A program made the translations under genes and the position numbers. From Zygnema cylindricum (lineage: Eukaryota > Streptophyta > Zygnematophyceae > Zygnematales > Zygnemataceae): a stretch of DNA of 64,000 nucleotides. The DNA lies in contig JBBHKE010000404.1 of NCBI GenBank assembly GCA_037447655.1, positions 124,001 to 188,000 on the forward strand. The letters run 5' to 3'. Every line of letters begins with the position of its first letter. The first letter of the stretch is position 1. The notes under the pieces were generated by a model. That model saw only the letters and a list, made by a program, of their open reading frames with translations, did no database searches and was not told the origin of the DNA. Below are positions 33,101 through 45,306 of the stretch, one piece after another.

Positions 33101-33960
33101 CGGTTTCCCTTCACTTTTTATCTTGTCCTATCAAGTGGTTTGCTGCATAGCTCTTACTTTCTTTCTTTGTAAATTTTCCTTGCAATTTAATCTTCACGGC
33201 TCATGCCGAGGCCTAACTGGTTTCCCTTCACTTTTTATCTCATCGTATCAAGTGGTTTGCTGCTCAGCCTCTTTTCTCAGGCTATTGCTGAACCTTCGAT
33301 TGTGATTCGATAGTTTTAGGTTTGCTCGTGTGGCTCACTTAGTGATAGTGGATTAGGGTTGACTTTCCTTATGTGTTTTGTGTGTGGCTAAATCGGGTTA
33401 TCTCAGACTTGCTCGCAGTTTTCTACATTTTCAATTTATGTGTTATGATAAGTAGGTTAGATCTTTGTTAAACGAACTCTTGTAAGGAATTTGAACTAAC
33501 GAAGGAGCTTATTGCTATCCGTTGGCTCAATATTATTATGCTCTTGAAATTGTTTCAGCCTTTTTATATTTTTTTGAAATCTAAAATTGTCAGTTTTCTT
33601 ATTTTCTGCAATTTGAAATTTATGTTTTTTCTATTTTTCTGCAATTTGACTTTCTTAGTTTTTCAATAATTTATGCAATTAAAATAATTGGTAGTTTTTC
33701 TCTATTTTCTTCGATTTAAATAGGATAGTATTTCTTTGTGTTTCTGCGATTTGATATTAGATCCTTGCATTTTGGTATTTTCTGCTAAGTTATAAATGTT
33801 AGTTTGAAAAAAAAACCTAGAGAAAAAATAATCTATAACAAGCTTTGCAATTTTAATTATTGTGTGCTGGTTAGTTGACATAATTATCTTCTTGGCCAGT
33901 TTTCGGCCAAGAATATAATACACTAACTTAGGTATTTGGTTTTTTCTTGTCTTGCTTTTT
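33101..33960 (+). repeat. GP4 LTR, right of N2, with 117-base duplication
   Basis: It continues the sequence broken at 29623. A unit starting ggtttcccttcactttttatc is repeated with period 117 (33102 and 33219). Later parts parallel the GP LTR (wording like gtggctacccatcggctta versus ttgctatccgttggctca). Very T-rich after 33540; no gene. Confidence 0.5.
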
Positions 33961-34901
33961 GTTAATTAGAGGCATCAATTTTCACATTGTGACATACCTC
34001 ACCAAAGAGTGGAGATAGTGGAGATGATTCGTTTTTGGGAGCTCTGCAAAACTCCGGTTGGAGCGAACAACCGCAGTTCACCCTTGGGAATCACCAGGTT
34101 GCTAAGAGTGGTTTGTAAGTTTATGATGCCTTGCATGTGCAAGCGCATGTCAGGATAGTTGTTGATGGTTTAGAGGGTACGTGAGTGGATTTTGTTTAAT
34201 CGGACCCAATTGAATTGAACATTTGCATTTTCTACGCTTTCTATGCTTGTCATATGACCGTGAGTGGCCTTCTGTTTTTTTTGTTGTATGTTTGGCGTGG
34301 AATTTTTTGGTTAGATCTCGCTGTTGGTGGCCTTTGATAGAACTATTTTCTGCTTGTGGAGCTTTAGATCTGCACCCCTGGGTGCTTGTTTAGCCATTTT
34401 CTACTTTTATAGATCTCGCCCTTTGGCCTTGCACACTCGTTTGCAAAGTAGAGGTTTCGATAAAATCGACTTCTTGATTAGCTCAGGCCATTGTTGCCCA
34501 ATTAGAGACGTTTTGAGATTGTTCCTACGACTGTGGCGTTGGATTGGCATTTGGTGCATTTTGTATAGAGCGTATCCGTCTGTAAATTAGTTTCCATCTC
34601 TGATTGGGATTATCTTGAATACTCATCTAGATCTACACGTAGTGGTGGAACTTTTTGTTCGTCAAATTTTGATCAACCAAATTTACTAAAGTCGATTCCA
34701 TTGACGTTATGTCCTTTAATTGAATTTATAACGTTCTTTACTGGCTCAGATTTAATCATTGTGTCATCTTTGTCATCCATTTTATCCACGCTATTTGTGG
34801 AGGAGGTTGATAATGAAGTGGAACCCGATTCAGATTCCTTGTTTTTTGGTCTCTGTTAGTACTGATTCAGGCTTTGAATTCAACTAATTCATCTTCGTCC
34901 A
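33961..34901 (+). other. GP4 5' leader
   Basis: The leader is diverged but collinear with the GP1/GP2 leaders: gggagctctgcaaaactcc, cacccttgggaatcaccagg, gatgccttgc, gtgagtggcc, and a pyrimidine-rich stretch before gag. No conserved ORF. Confidence 0.5.
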
Positions 34902-36160
34902 TGGCCTCCACATCGGAGGGCCCTCCTAGTAAACTTCAATTCTCTTTTTCCGGAATGAAGGATACTATGAGTTTATCTCATTTCCGAATGCTGTTTTGTA
35001 CTGAAATGCGAGATCTAGCTTTCCGTTATCAAAACAGATTTGACCTACGTGTCGCTTTCTCCCTTCTCGGGCGTTACTTTCGCGGTTCCGCCCTTACCTT
35101 ATATTCCCGCAAGTATGATAGCATACTAAGGATGACCAAATATTCTCCACAGTTTACTGGTACGCCTGTGGTCATAGGTCAAGCAAAAATTCCTTATCAA
35201 GCTGCTATTTTCGAGGTCTTAGATGCGTATGGCAATGTTCTTTACCCTGCTGTGGCGGAAGTTCCCCACCAATATGGCATTGCAGCCCGAGCCATTGTCT
35301 TAGCACGACTCGGAATGACCATTTTGTTACGAGACCCTCCCACCATAATGTTTAATTTGTTACAAGAGGAGTATCGCATGCAAAATCTTGGCTAAGTTAA
35401 AGAATCAATGAATTTTGAGCGTAAACCGGGCAAAACTGCCCCTGCTTTACAAGCCCGCATGGAGACCTTGAGTGAAGCTTTACCCGATCTAATGTCAGAT
35501 GTTAAAGGTGTCTAGAAGTTTGTTGGACAGTTTCCTTTTTGGTCAAAGAAATATATTCAAAGCCATCTTACCCAAACATACGGTCTCAATTTTACTTTTG
35601 ACCAAGCAACCCAATACGCGTTTGAATACGAGATGACAAATTGTTGGTGGGAAGCCCACCACCGACCAAATCACCTAAAAGGGAACCTACTCCTTTTCAT
35701 TTCCCAAATCCCTGTAACTTAGGGCCAAACAATCATCAATCGAGGGTTCCAGCTATGAGAACCCCTCCAAATCAATCATTAAATCGAATTTGTTTCCGAT
35801 GTGGCGAATCCGGGCACGATGCCCGGATGTGTCCGGATAAATTTGCGACCTGTACACACAACAAACAAACCGGCCATTTTGTGCATTGTTGTCACATCAA
35901 AAACCCTAAATTTTCATATCAAAATCAGATTCGAAATGGTGGAATCTCGGCTAGATCTGCCAAACTAGTCCAACCCATTAAAGAGCTAGAAAAAAAATTA
36001 TCCACCTAAAGTGACTCGGAGAGGAAAAGAGAGAGAGGAAATGCAAACTCAAATGGCCGCCATGATCAAAGACCAGTTTGCAACCCTTATTGTTCAAATG
36101 AAACCACCAACTCACCTAACTGGTATAGCCCGTACAGTTGTCCACCTAACCAGGCTAGCC
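34902..36160 (+). pseudogene. GP4: Gag, best-preserved N-terminus
   Basis: The ATG at 34902 gives MASTSEGPPSKLQFSFSGMK and an open frame to 35395. The capsid-like region includes RVAFSLLGRYFRGSALTLYS. A stop after YRMQNLG and further shifts follow; the frame 35641-36009 holds the knuckles. Here the first, CFRCGESGHDARMC, is perfect. The second has lost one Cys (CTHNKQTGHFVHCC). Between the GP copies each knuckle is intact somewhere, so the ancestor had two. Similar length and order to GP1-GP3. Confidence 0.8.
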
Positions 36161-36631
36161 GGTCGAGTTTTATGAGATTGAACCATCTAAAAACAGGCAA
36201 CCACGTTTAAAAAGGGGATAGTTGATCACAATCGCGAGGGTAAATAGTCTAGCATGCGTCTTCTATTATCATTTTCCAAAGAGACCATAACTAATTTACC
36301 TGAAACAGCTTCTACCATCACGGCGGAAGCACTCACCATTCTTGACCAATCTATTCAAGACAGTCATAAGGTTAAGGAAAGATTGTGCATTTTATCTACT
36401 ATGATTTCCGATTCTCCCTACCTTAAAACTAGCGTCTCATCAATCCCATCTGCAGCATTACAAAATTTACAAATAAACCGTAATCTTAACGCTATTAGGC
36501 TTATCTTTATCAACGAGTGTAGTCCACTAGACCCACATATCAATTTTCTAGATAGCGAGAAGGGTGCATTTTCTGCCAATGGTGTCAACACATCATTACC
36601 ATTTATGGACACCGGTGCAAAACTTGTGTAA
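36161..36631 (+). pseudogene. GP4: coiled-coil region and start of DTG protease
   Basis: The frame 36254-36631 has ASTITAEALTILDQSIQDSHKVKE, then [17 protein letters not shown], where it is cut. The remaining protease is replaced by the truncated RT of T6 at about 36632. The coupling of the TILD-region to the protease matches GP1 and GP3. Confidence 0.7.
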
Positions 36632-38340
36632 AAAAAATATCGAAAAAGAGGGAAACTTGACGACCGGAGAAAAAGTCTCCTCGTAGTCAATTCCCTCTTT
36701 CTGGGTAAATCCTTTGGCCACTAACCGAGCCTTGTAGCCCTCAATTGTGTAATCCGGATTGAGTTTCAATTAGAATACCCACTTACATCCGATTGGCTTC
36801 TTATCATGGGGACAGTCCACCAATTCCCACGTATTGGCTGCCATAATCGAAGCCATCTCCTCATTAATGGCTGTCTTCCACCGGTTCCTCTCAAGACATT
36901 TCATCGCCTCACCATAAGTCTGTGGTTCATCGGGATGAGACAGTTTTGTTACCTTGTTGTTAACTTGTTTCTCCTGTAGTCTTTTGCTGCTTTTTTTTCC
37001 ACCCTCAAACTCTGATGCCGAAATGGATGGCTCTTGCGGATTCTTTCAATTAGTTTCGACTTCTCCCCTATCCCTCGATTCCGAGTCTATTTCCACCTCG
37101 TCTTCCGCTTCGGTTGGAGTTGGCACTAGGGGTTCCACGGCTGAATCCTCCTCAGTTTTATTTGTACCTGCAAGATTATCATCTTTCTCGAAAACCTAGA
37201 TAGTTAGAAAGCTCAAAGTCATCAGAATTTTTTGACTCAAATCTGATTTTGACTGTCGTTGTATGCTTAAAGGGATCTATATATTTCCTTTCATCCATGA
37301 CCAGTAGATGCTTTACTAGGATTATATCTTCTCTCTTAAGATCATAGACTCTATATCCTTTTACATCTTCATCTTATCTTAGCAGATATCCTGGTTTTTC
37401 TTTCGGATTCAACTTCCTATTTGATCGATCTGTGTCTAGGCTGAATACTTGACTCCCAAAAACCTATAATTGTGAAACATCTGGTTTTCGGCCAGTCCAT
37501 CTCTCATAAGAAGTTTGGCCTTTCACTGCCAAAGTAATAACTTTATTCTTGAGATAATTTGCACAGTTCATAGTTTCGGCCCAAAATCTCTTTCCTATTT
37601 TGTGATATGAGAGCATTCTCTTGGCACTATAAATTAGTGTTCTATTTAACCTCTCAACAACACCATTGTGCTCACAATTTTCATGAACTGTCTTTTGATG
37701 TTGAGTTCCATCTTCTCTCAGAAAATCCTCAAAGTGATAGGAGGTATGCTCTCCCCCATTATCACTCCTTACTCTCTTGATAGAGGTTTCATAGAGTTTC
37801 TCACTCCATGCCTTATACTCCTTAAAATATTGTGGGGCCTTTGATTTATTTTTCAAAAAATACACTCTAGAGTATCGAGACCAATCGTCAATGATTGTAA
37901 TCATAAGCCTTTTACCACCGAGTGAGGATACTTTGGCCGGTCCCCAAATATCAATGTGTACCAAGTCTAACACTTTTTCCCTTTTATAAGTGGCTTCTTT
38001 AAGGAAGGGTAACCTGTGTGCCTTACCATGAGCACAACCACTACAATCACTTAGGTTTTCACTTTCTCCGAACTGAATTCGTTCCACTATTCCCATCTTT
38101 TTTATTTCTTTCAACAAATCTAAATGTACATGTCCAAGCCTCTTATGCCACAATATAATATCATGAACACCAGCATAGTAAAGTGTCTTTTTTTCATTAC
38201 TTCAAATCAGCCTAAACATCCCTTGGCACTTTTTTCAGCAGTGAAATAAACTTCCTCCTCAAAGCTAGCAGTAAAGCTCCCTTTCCTAGTACTAGTCCCA
38301 AATCCCTTATCATCTAACATAGACACTGATCAATGAGGTT
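36632..38340 (-). pseudogene. pol: T6: copia RT N-terminus, integrase, reverse
   Basis: On the minus strand the pre-integrase zinc region (MWHKRLGHVHLDLLKE to CSGCAHGKAHRLPF), the integrase core with HIDIWGP, VRSDNGGEH and NGVVERLNRTL, and KRFWAETMNCANY are read at 38153-37464. A linker (about 37200-36950) and the RT start DEPQTYGEAM to [19 protein letters not shown] follow. The element is cut at 36632, so RT motifs beyond this, RNase H and the 3' LTR are missing. Several stops. Confidence 0.82.
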
Positions 38341-39590
38341 TTTGTTTAGCTGTGGAATAAACAACACATCAAAGAATGTCACTATTGATGTCTTTCCCTC
38401 CACTAAGACTTTTAGATCTACCGATCCTACCATAGTAGTAGTGACTACCCTCCCATCCCCATACTCTATCTCTACAGTGGGAATCTTTCTCATCTTAGTG
38501 AAGATGTGTTTATCCTAACACATGTGCATGGAGACACCGAAATCCACAATCTAACCTCCTTCATCTTTTAAACCTCCAAAAGCACATTTCTACTTTTAAG
38601 GAATTTTGACCTCGGTCTTTGCCTCAACCTCCTCATCCATCAAGAGCTCACCGTCCTCGTCCTCGGATTCCTCCTCGTGTACCTGAGTCACAAGAGCCTT
38701 TTTATTTCCTCTTGGAGGTCCACCGATCAGCCCTTCCTTTAACCAAAGTTTGGAAAGCTTAATATACTCCGCCATATAGTGCCCTTCTTCCTTACAAAAA
38801 TGACACAAACCTTTGGGATCCCTTGGTCTAAATGCCTCGGTCTAATTTTTTTGCCCCCCCCTTCCATAATTTCCGACCGGTTTCCTAGAATCGTTGTTCC
38901 TCCAGTCGGTCCAGCTTCCAAGGCTTGCCCACTCTTACCTCCCCTTTGGATATCAATCATGTTCTCTCGAACGAGAATCATCCCTACCACTGAATTCAAT
39001 ATCCACCTTGAGTCTAACAAGTCCTGCACACGGTTGACTATGTTCTCGAACTCATCTGGTAACTACATGAGCAAGCACTTTACCTTCATCTTTTCAGTTT
39101 CAGCTTGTCTAACACTCTCTACCTCCATGAAAAGTTTTGCGAGCTCATTACAAAAATCAAACATCTTCCCCCCTTTGTATGCATATACGTTGATTTTCTA
39201 ATCAGCCAACTGCTGTTGCTGAATTGTACCATTTCCATTTTTCATTATGAGAGCCACCCAAAGACCGAATGCCCTCTCTACTTGCAAATGAGGAGATGCG
39301 AGTCCTTGAGTAAGATGGCGGAGGATGAAGTGCTTTGCCGCCAAATTGTTTTAGTCCCAGGTATCACTATCATTCTCCTCGTTCCTCGTAATAGGTGACA
39401 TGAATGTCGAATCGGTTGCTATCCGTGTGATTGTCTTTTTCTCCTTTCCTTTGTCCACACCCTCCCCTTCGTTTGTCTCCTTTGTTGGAGATAGATTTGC
39501 ATTTGTGGTGAATTTCTTTCTTCCAAACCCTGGAGGTATGCCAAGACTTGGTAAACGCCTCACCCGTCCACTCACAGACTTACTTCAAAG
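38341..39590 (-). pseudogene. gag: T6: copia Gag and protease region, reverse
   Basis: Gag runs from 39590 leftward: GTWD-type core near 39360-39180, LPDEF near 39050, SRWILNSVVGMILVRENMI at about 39000, and a zinc knuckle CHFCKEEGHYMAEY at about 38800 (final Cys lost). Then comes an acidic EESEDEDGELLMDEE stretch and the protease segment. The knuckle and the acidic stretch are informative because T9 lacks the former. The Gag N-terminus (about 38 codons) and PBS are deleted. Confidence 0.75.
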
Positions 39591-40435
39591 TTGACCTTTT
39601 GTACAAAGGCTCTCAAGGGGAGAGGGTACTATCTACCAAATTTTCCTAAGTATTATCTCTCTCTAAAACTCTATCTCCTGAAGTACTGCACCAATCAAAA
39701 TATTGTATTGTACAAAAAGGTACAAGCGCCAGTGTACTTTCGGTACAGCCATTGTACGACATGGCCAACCAGTCAACACATGTCAAATCTGGATTCGTTT
39801 CTGTAATCCCCGGAGATGTCGTAATCCAATGTGGTCGTGCCACGTGTTAATCAATGTGGCGGTGACCGAAAACTGCCAAAATCCTATTCCGCAATCTCGG
39901 CATCTTTCACGGTTGTCTGATCAAAACCAAGATTTAATTGTAGCCGTCATAAATCGTTGCGCGATATTTGTTTCGCTTACAAAACAAAATGCGCGGTATC
40001 CATTTCGGAACCATACCGTACACCGTACTTTACAAACTTGTATCCGACGTCTATAGTTTCAGTTAAATGAATTTGTTCATGTTTCATAGTTTATATATTA
40101 TCGAACCTATTATGTCACACTATTAATCCTAGACTATAAGATAAACTACCGTCTATTTCAGACTTGACGTCTATTTCAGACTTGATAGACGGCAGTTACC
40201 ATGTTCAAATCTTGGGTCCGTCAAGTATGTTCTGGTAAATCTACCAAAATCTACCACCTGTCTCTCTATCTCTTAAGCAACATAGGCAACCATGGTTATA
40301 GCTTCCTCTTCAACTTTCAATGACTGCGACAAGTGTGGAAGCCAAAGAAAGGAGTTAGAAGCAGAGTGCCTCGCCTTCTTTTCTACCTTTAATTTTAGAC
40401 CTATAAAATACTAAAAATATCCATTAATTTCTACA
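39591..40435 (-). repeat. T6 5' LTR, truncated, reverse
   Basis: The sense start is TGTAGAAATTAATGG at 40435. The GTAC block is at 39711-39768 and the TTTGTTT/AAACAAA hairpin at 39967-39988. The LTR is joined to gag at 39590 (gttgaccttttgtac), so its last ~220 bases and the PBS are gone. Confidence 0.75.
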
Positions 40436-41335
40436 TTATCAACCAAGCTTCATAGCTAAGAGGTTGTTGCTCCGTTACTCACATGGTGGGAAATAGGCAA
40501 TCACACATGATGTTTTAAACAACATGACTTCTTCTTCAAGGGCCAAACAGGCTAGATCCTTAAGCAGGAAGTTTTCTGTTACGATTCATTGAAAGAATCG
40601 TACACATGGGGAATCGGTTCAATCTCGCGAAGAACTCTACTTTCTAGAATGTATCGATAGTACATTCACGTACGTTTTCCATAAAGTACTACTATGTTTG
40701 TTTCGCGAAATATTTGTCATTTCGTTTTGCGCCTAGAATTGTTGTACGTCTAGTTTAGTACGATAGTACTTTCGTTTTGGCTTGTCGTTTTGCAATATTT
40801 GAGTACTTAGTGAAATTTAGAGTGTTCTAGCTTAATCTGCAGGAAAGTGGCAGATTTGACAAGTGGTAGTTAGAGGTTTTTTTGCGGCGCACCCTTAGAT
40901 GTGCCACTCTATGGTAGGTGTGTTATTTAAGGGACACCATGGGTTAATGTATTATAAATCAACAATCAATTGGAGAATTACATGGTGGAAAAGAAGGAGA
41001 TATATAGTTGCTGTATAGTTGCTGCGCTGTTGCGCTGCTCTGAGACTGAGAGCTTTCCAAAAGACAACAAATACAATATGTTGCATGTACTGCTATGCTG
41101 CTACGCTGCGCTAGTTCGACATCGCAGCGAAGTATGAATATAATATGTTGCATGTACTGCTATGCTGCTACGCTGTGCTAGTTCGACATCGCAGCGCAGT
41201 ATGAATACAATATGCAGCGTGTACTGCTATGCTGCTACGCTGCGCTAGTTCGATATCGCACCTTCAGCAGCTGCTCCTTTCACCCTTAACTTCCTCGTCA
41301 TATCTACTGAGAACTAAAGCTTTCACTTTCAACAA
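40436..41335 (-). repeat. Probable H1 3' LTR, distal part
   Basis: No gene. Assigned to H1 because its tandem unit (gctgctacgctgcgctagttcgacatcg) reappears at 44310-44330 in the H1 LTR, on the other side of T7. It has CGTAC-rich sequence at 40660-40760 like other LTRs here. The assignment is an inference. Confidence 0.4.
41075..41262. repeat. 67-base tandem repeat, ~2.8 copies
   Basis: Units start aatatgttgcatgtactgct at 41075, 41142 and 41209, with period 67. Units 1 and 2 differ at a few bases; unit 3 is slightly diverged and incomplete. GCTGC-rich. Confidence 0.85.
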
Positions 41336-43018
41336 GTTTTTGGGAAGGGTAACCTGTGTGCTTTACCTTGAGCACACCCACTACAATCACTTAGATTTTC
41401 ACTCTCACCGAACTGAATTCCTTCCACTACTCTCATTTTTTTCATCTCTCTTAACTTATCTAGATTCATATGACCAAGCCTCTTATGCCACAACATCATA
41501 TCATGAACACCAACATAATAAAGATTCCTCTTTTCATTGCTTAAAATCAGCTTAAACATCCCTTAGCTACCTTTTTCAGCAGTAAAATAAACTTCCTCCT
41601 CAAAACTAGCAGTAAAGACTCCTTTAGTAGTGGTAGAATCAAAACCCTTATCATCTAATACAGACGTATAGATGAGGTTTTTGTTCAGCTCCGGAATAAA
41701 CAATACATCGGAGAATGTAACTATGGATGTCTTTCCTTCTACTAACACTTTCAAATCTACCGATCCTACAAGAGTAGTAGTGACTATCCTCTCAACCCCG
41801 TACTCTATCTCTACGGTGGGTATCTTTCTTATCTTAGTGAACATGTGTTTATCCTTACACATGTGCATGAAGCACTTGAATCTACAATCCAACCTGCTTC
41901 ATCTTTCAATCCACCAAAAGCACATTTCTGCTTTCGTGGAATTTCTACCTCGTTTGTCGCTTCCAACTCATCATCCAATAGGAGCTCATCGTCCTCGTCT
42001 TCGGATTCCACCTCATGTACGTGTGTCAGAAGGGCCTTTTACTTTCCTTTTTGGGTTTCACCAGTCTGTCCCTCTTTTAACCAAAGCTCAGTTAGCTTAG
42101 TGCACTCCCCCATATAGTGCCCTAGTTTCTTACAAAAATGACATAAACCCTTAGGAGCCCTTGTTCCGAACTCGTCTCTCTGATTTTCTGCTCCCCCCTC
42201 CATAATTTTTGACCGGTGTTTGGGAATCCTTATTCCTTGAATCGGTCCCAGTTGCCAAGGCTTGGCCACTCTTTCCTCCCCTTTGGATCTCAATCGTATT
42301 CTCTTGAACAAGAATCATTCCTACCACTGAGTTCCATATCCACCTTGAGTCCGGCAAGTCCTACACACAGTTGACTATGTTCTCGAACTCATCGGGTAAC
42401 TTCATTAGTAAAGAGTTAACCTTTACCTTTTCACTAAATTCTTTTCCAGCACTCTCTAGCTCCATGAAAATTGTAGCAAGCTCATTGCAAAAATCCAACA
42501 TCTTCCCCCCTTTGTATACATACTTCTTAACTTTTTGATCAGCCAACTGTTGTTAATGAATCGTACCACTTCGGTACATCTCTATGAGAGTTATCCAAAG
42601 ATCGGATGCCCTTTCTACCTCCAAATGAGGACATGCAAGCCCTTGAGTAAGATGGAGGAGAATCGAGTGCTTTGTCGCCATATTGTTGAAGTCCCACGTA
42701 TCAGTATCATTCTCTTCCTTCCTCGGAACAAGTGGCATGAATGCCGAACAAGTTGTTATTGGTGTGGTCGTCTCCTTCTCCGTTCTTTTGTCCACCACCT
42801 CCCATTCCTTTTTCTCCTCCGTTGAAGATGGATCTGCTTTTCTTGTGAATCTGATTCCTCCAAACCCTGGAGGGACTCTAAGACTTGATGAACTCCCCAC
42901 TCGTCCACTCAGTATCCCCCAAAACATTTTCTTGCATAGAGCTTCTGTCATCATACTTTCCCTCTATATGAAGCAAGTTCCATTAAAGATGGGTACCCTA
43001 GAGGGTGGGGCCATAACC
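41336..43018 (-). pseudogene. gag: T7: copia Gag, protease and pre-integrase, reverse
   Basis: The minus strand reads Gag from the ATG in the PBS at about 43014 (shifted). It passes through 42954-42553 (GRVGSSSSLRVPPGFGGIRF, TWDFNNMATKHSILLHLTQGLACPH), 42546-42361, a good zinc knuckle CHFCKKLGHYMGEC (about 42150-42110), the acidic SEDEDDELLLDDE and the protease GWIVDSSASC (DSG changed to DSS). The pre-integrase LWHKRLGHMNLDKL to CSGCAQGKAHRLPFP follows at 41559-41329. Integrase and everything beyond are deleted. Collinear with T9 except that it keeps the knuckle segment. Confidence 0.82.
43004..43018 (-). other. T7 primer binding site
   Basis: The sense strand reads GGTTATGGCCCCACC, one mismatch from the 15-base T9 site. 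The embedded ATG is intact and Gag-like sequence follows. Confidence 0.75.
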
Positions 43019-44091
43019 TGCAACTTTGAGACCTCCATAGGTCCTCATAATGGACAGCTTGCAAGAAGCCTCTAGGATAACCCTGACCCGTTTTTGTTTC
43101 AGCAAGAATAACTACCACCCTTGCAGACAAAAACCTTGACCACCTCCACCCTTGTGAAGGGAAGACTCCCCTGAGTTGATAGCAAAAAAAAATCTTTGAA
43201 TTTGCTCCCTTGAGCAGTTAGTTATGGAGAGTCAAAGTTGACCTTTTTATACACAAGCTTTCTGGGAGAGAGGGTCTTATCTAACAAATATTTATAATTC
43301 CTATCTCTGTCTAAAACTCTATCTACTGATATACGGCAGCAATTATATTGCACTTTCGTCCACAAAAGTACAACTGCCGGTGTACTTTATGTAAAGATAT
43401 TGTATGACATGGCCTAAATATTGACACATGATATATCCGGATTCGCTTCATTAATCCCCGGAGATGCCGCGATCTAATGTCATTCTCCCACGCGTCATCC
43501 GATGTGGCGATGACCAAAAAACCGCCGAAATCCTCTTCCGCGATCTCGGCATTTATTCTTGCCGTCGGATTAAATGCAGATTTAATCTTAGCCGTAATAA
43601 ATACCTGCGCGGCTTTGTTTTGCTATCGAAACAAATGCGTGGTACTTGTTTCTTGTCCGTACCTTAATCCATCATTTTACATAACCGAACCTGTGTATCC
43701 TGTAAATAGTTCTCGTTAAATGAATTTGTCAGCGTTAAAAAATGTTTATTTAATTATCAAACACTTCATAATCTAACACTAGTTATAGACTAAATGGATA
43801 GAGCTACCGGGTACCGACGGCTCAAACGCCCAGTAGATACTAGGATCAGATCCTATGTGCGACACCTTTACTTTTAGTAAATCAACTAATTTACTACCGT
43901 AAATCAACTAATCTTCTACCCGTAAATCTCATGATAGCATAGGCAGCCATGGCTCTAGCTTCCTCTCTGACTTTCAATGACTGCAAGAAGTGTGGGAGTT
44001 GGAGAGAGAAGTTAGAGGCAGACTCTCTTGGCTTTTTTTTTGCATATTATTTTAGACCTAGAAAATACTAGAAGAACCATCAATTTCTACA
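43019..44091 (-). repeat. T7 5' LTR, reverse, ~1.07 kb
   Basis: The sense start is TGTAGAAATTGATGG at 44091 and the end is GTTGCA at 43019. It contains a hairpin TTTGTTT (43614-43620) with AAACAAA (43629-43635) and the GTAC block near 43360-43405. No gene. Confidence 0.8.
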
Positions 44092-44244
44092 GTGGACTCA
44101 GGGGAGTCCAGACTGCACAGTGGTGCAGTCATATTGTCTACTTGCCTGCTACGATAGCAGTTGTTCTACTTGAAAGTGGGTTGGTGAAAAACTACCTAGA
44201 GGCTTGCTGAATTTTGCAGTTCAAATGAGGGACACAGAATTGCA
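44092..44244 (+). repeat. T8: 3' end scrap of a T4-type LTR
   Basis: Matches 27921-28072: ggactca-gggagtc, gactgcac, ttgaattttgcag, ending gacacagaattgca. It is all that is left of another insertion. Confidence 0.65.
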
Positions 44245-44545
44245 CCTTATTTCCCCTTTTATATCATCACCACTACTTTCGATGATTCACCATTGCTCGA
44301 GCTGCCATGCTGCGCTAGTTTGACATCGTAGTTGCGCTGTTGTGTCATCACAGTTGCGTTGCTCTCCGCATTTGCATACATCCCAATTTATCCTCCCATT
44401 GGCGATCCTCCATTTTAGTCTGTACAAAATCACATAAATTATCGTGGACTGAGTACTCCTCTAATTTGCGTACATCGTGTAGTGTATTTATAGCTACAGT
44501 AAAATTTATGTGTACAAAACTAAGTCTTCAACAACAATACTCCCC
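44245..44545 (-). repeat. H1 3' LTR, proximal part, reverse
   Basis: In the sense direction the LTR start TGTTGTTGAAGACTTAG (about 44540) follows a purine tract CTTCGGGGGAGTA. This parallels N2 (TTTTCGGGGGAG then TGTTGTTTTTGAAAACTTAG). It links the coding H1 to the non-coding N family. Confidence 0.6.
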
Positions 44546-44880
44546 CGAAGACTTGGTTTTGTGTACCCCTAAGATACCCATTCACATGCATCTAGCTGTC
44601 CCCTATACATTTACTCTAGTTCCAAGTGTCACTTACTATTGTACTTCTCCCCCATCTATTTTGTGACCTTTTCTTTTTCAAAAATCCTTGGTTCACTTAG
44701 CAGCTCTCCAATTGTCCTCCAACATCTATTCCGCTATCCATCGTGTCAACTATCAACCTGCCAACTGAGAATTAGACTTTATATTAAAAAATAAATTCCT
44801 TTCGCGATTCACACTTCTTCATTTCCCCTGTTCATTTTTTTGTTTTTGCTTGTTTCTATAACTCTTTTCCATGCCACGTG
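44546..44880 (-). other. H1 3' non-coding tail
   Basis: Untranslated segment between the charged ORF and the LTR. Pieces resemble the end of the N2 interior (gttggagg, gacagct, gatgca). No gene. Confidence 0.45.
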
Positions 44881-45306
44881 TCATTATTTTTTTTTCTCCT
44901 TTCACAACCACTTGAAGCATTCTCGATATTTTAATTTGATCATTTTCTGAAAATGTTTTTTTCCACAGTTGGTCTTTCGGTATCTGTATCGTGTTCTTTT
45001 ACGATATTCTGGTCTCGTTATTGAATTTAAACTTCTGCCAATTATATGACATTTTCCACTCTCATAAATTTCCTTTCTTAGCCCCAATTTCTCAACAATT
45101 TCTATCTGTTCTTTACTGAGTTCATTAATTTTTAAATCCACACTATTTTCCACTTCTGATGTTAATTCCCCATTTTGTGTGAATTTAACATTTTCTCTAT
45201 CATCATCTTCTCTTTGCCCTTGTCTAAGTTATGTTTTCAGTTCGAAGTTCTCTATATCAAAAGAATATTCTTCAGCCAATTTTACTTCTCTAACTCCCCG
45301 TTCTTC
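44881..45306 (-). pseudogene. H1: C-terminal part of charged Gag extension
   Basis: The minus-strand frame begins in EERGV and one stop appears in LKT-LRQGQ. It continues QREDDRENVKFTQNGELTSE and SVDLKINELSKEQIE, then a strongly basic end RPEYRKRTRYRYRKTNCGKK. It aligns with H2 at 55700-56300. T9 splits it at the TCTTC target. No known domain recognised; the acidic-then-basic profile suggests a nucleic-acid-binding tail on Gag. Confidence 0.6.

Noticed and set aside
40959-41153. Small reverse ORF over the tandem repeat
   Set aside because: Coding potential comes from GCTGC-rich repeats; no start context or homologue in the matching piece at 44305.
41075-41262. CRISPR-like array
   Set aside because: Whole-unit tandem repeat with no unique spacers; eukaryotic repeat context.
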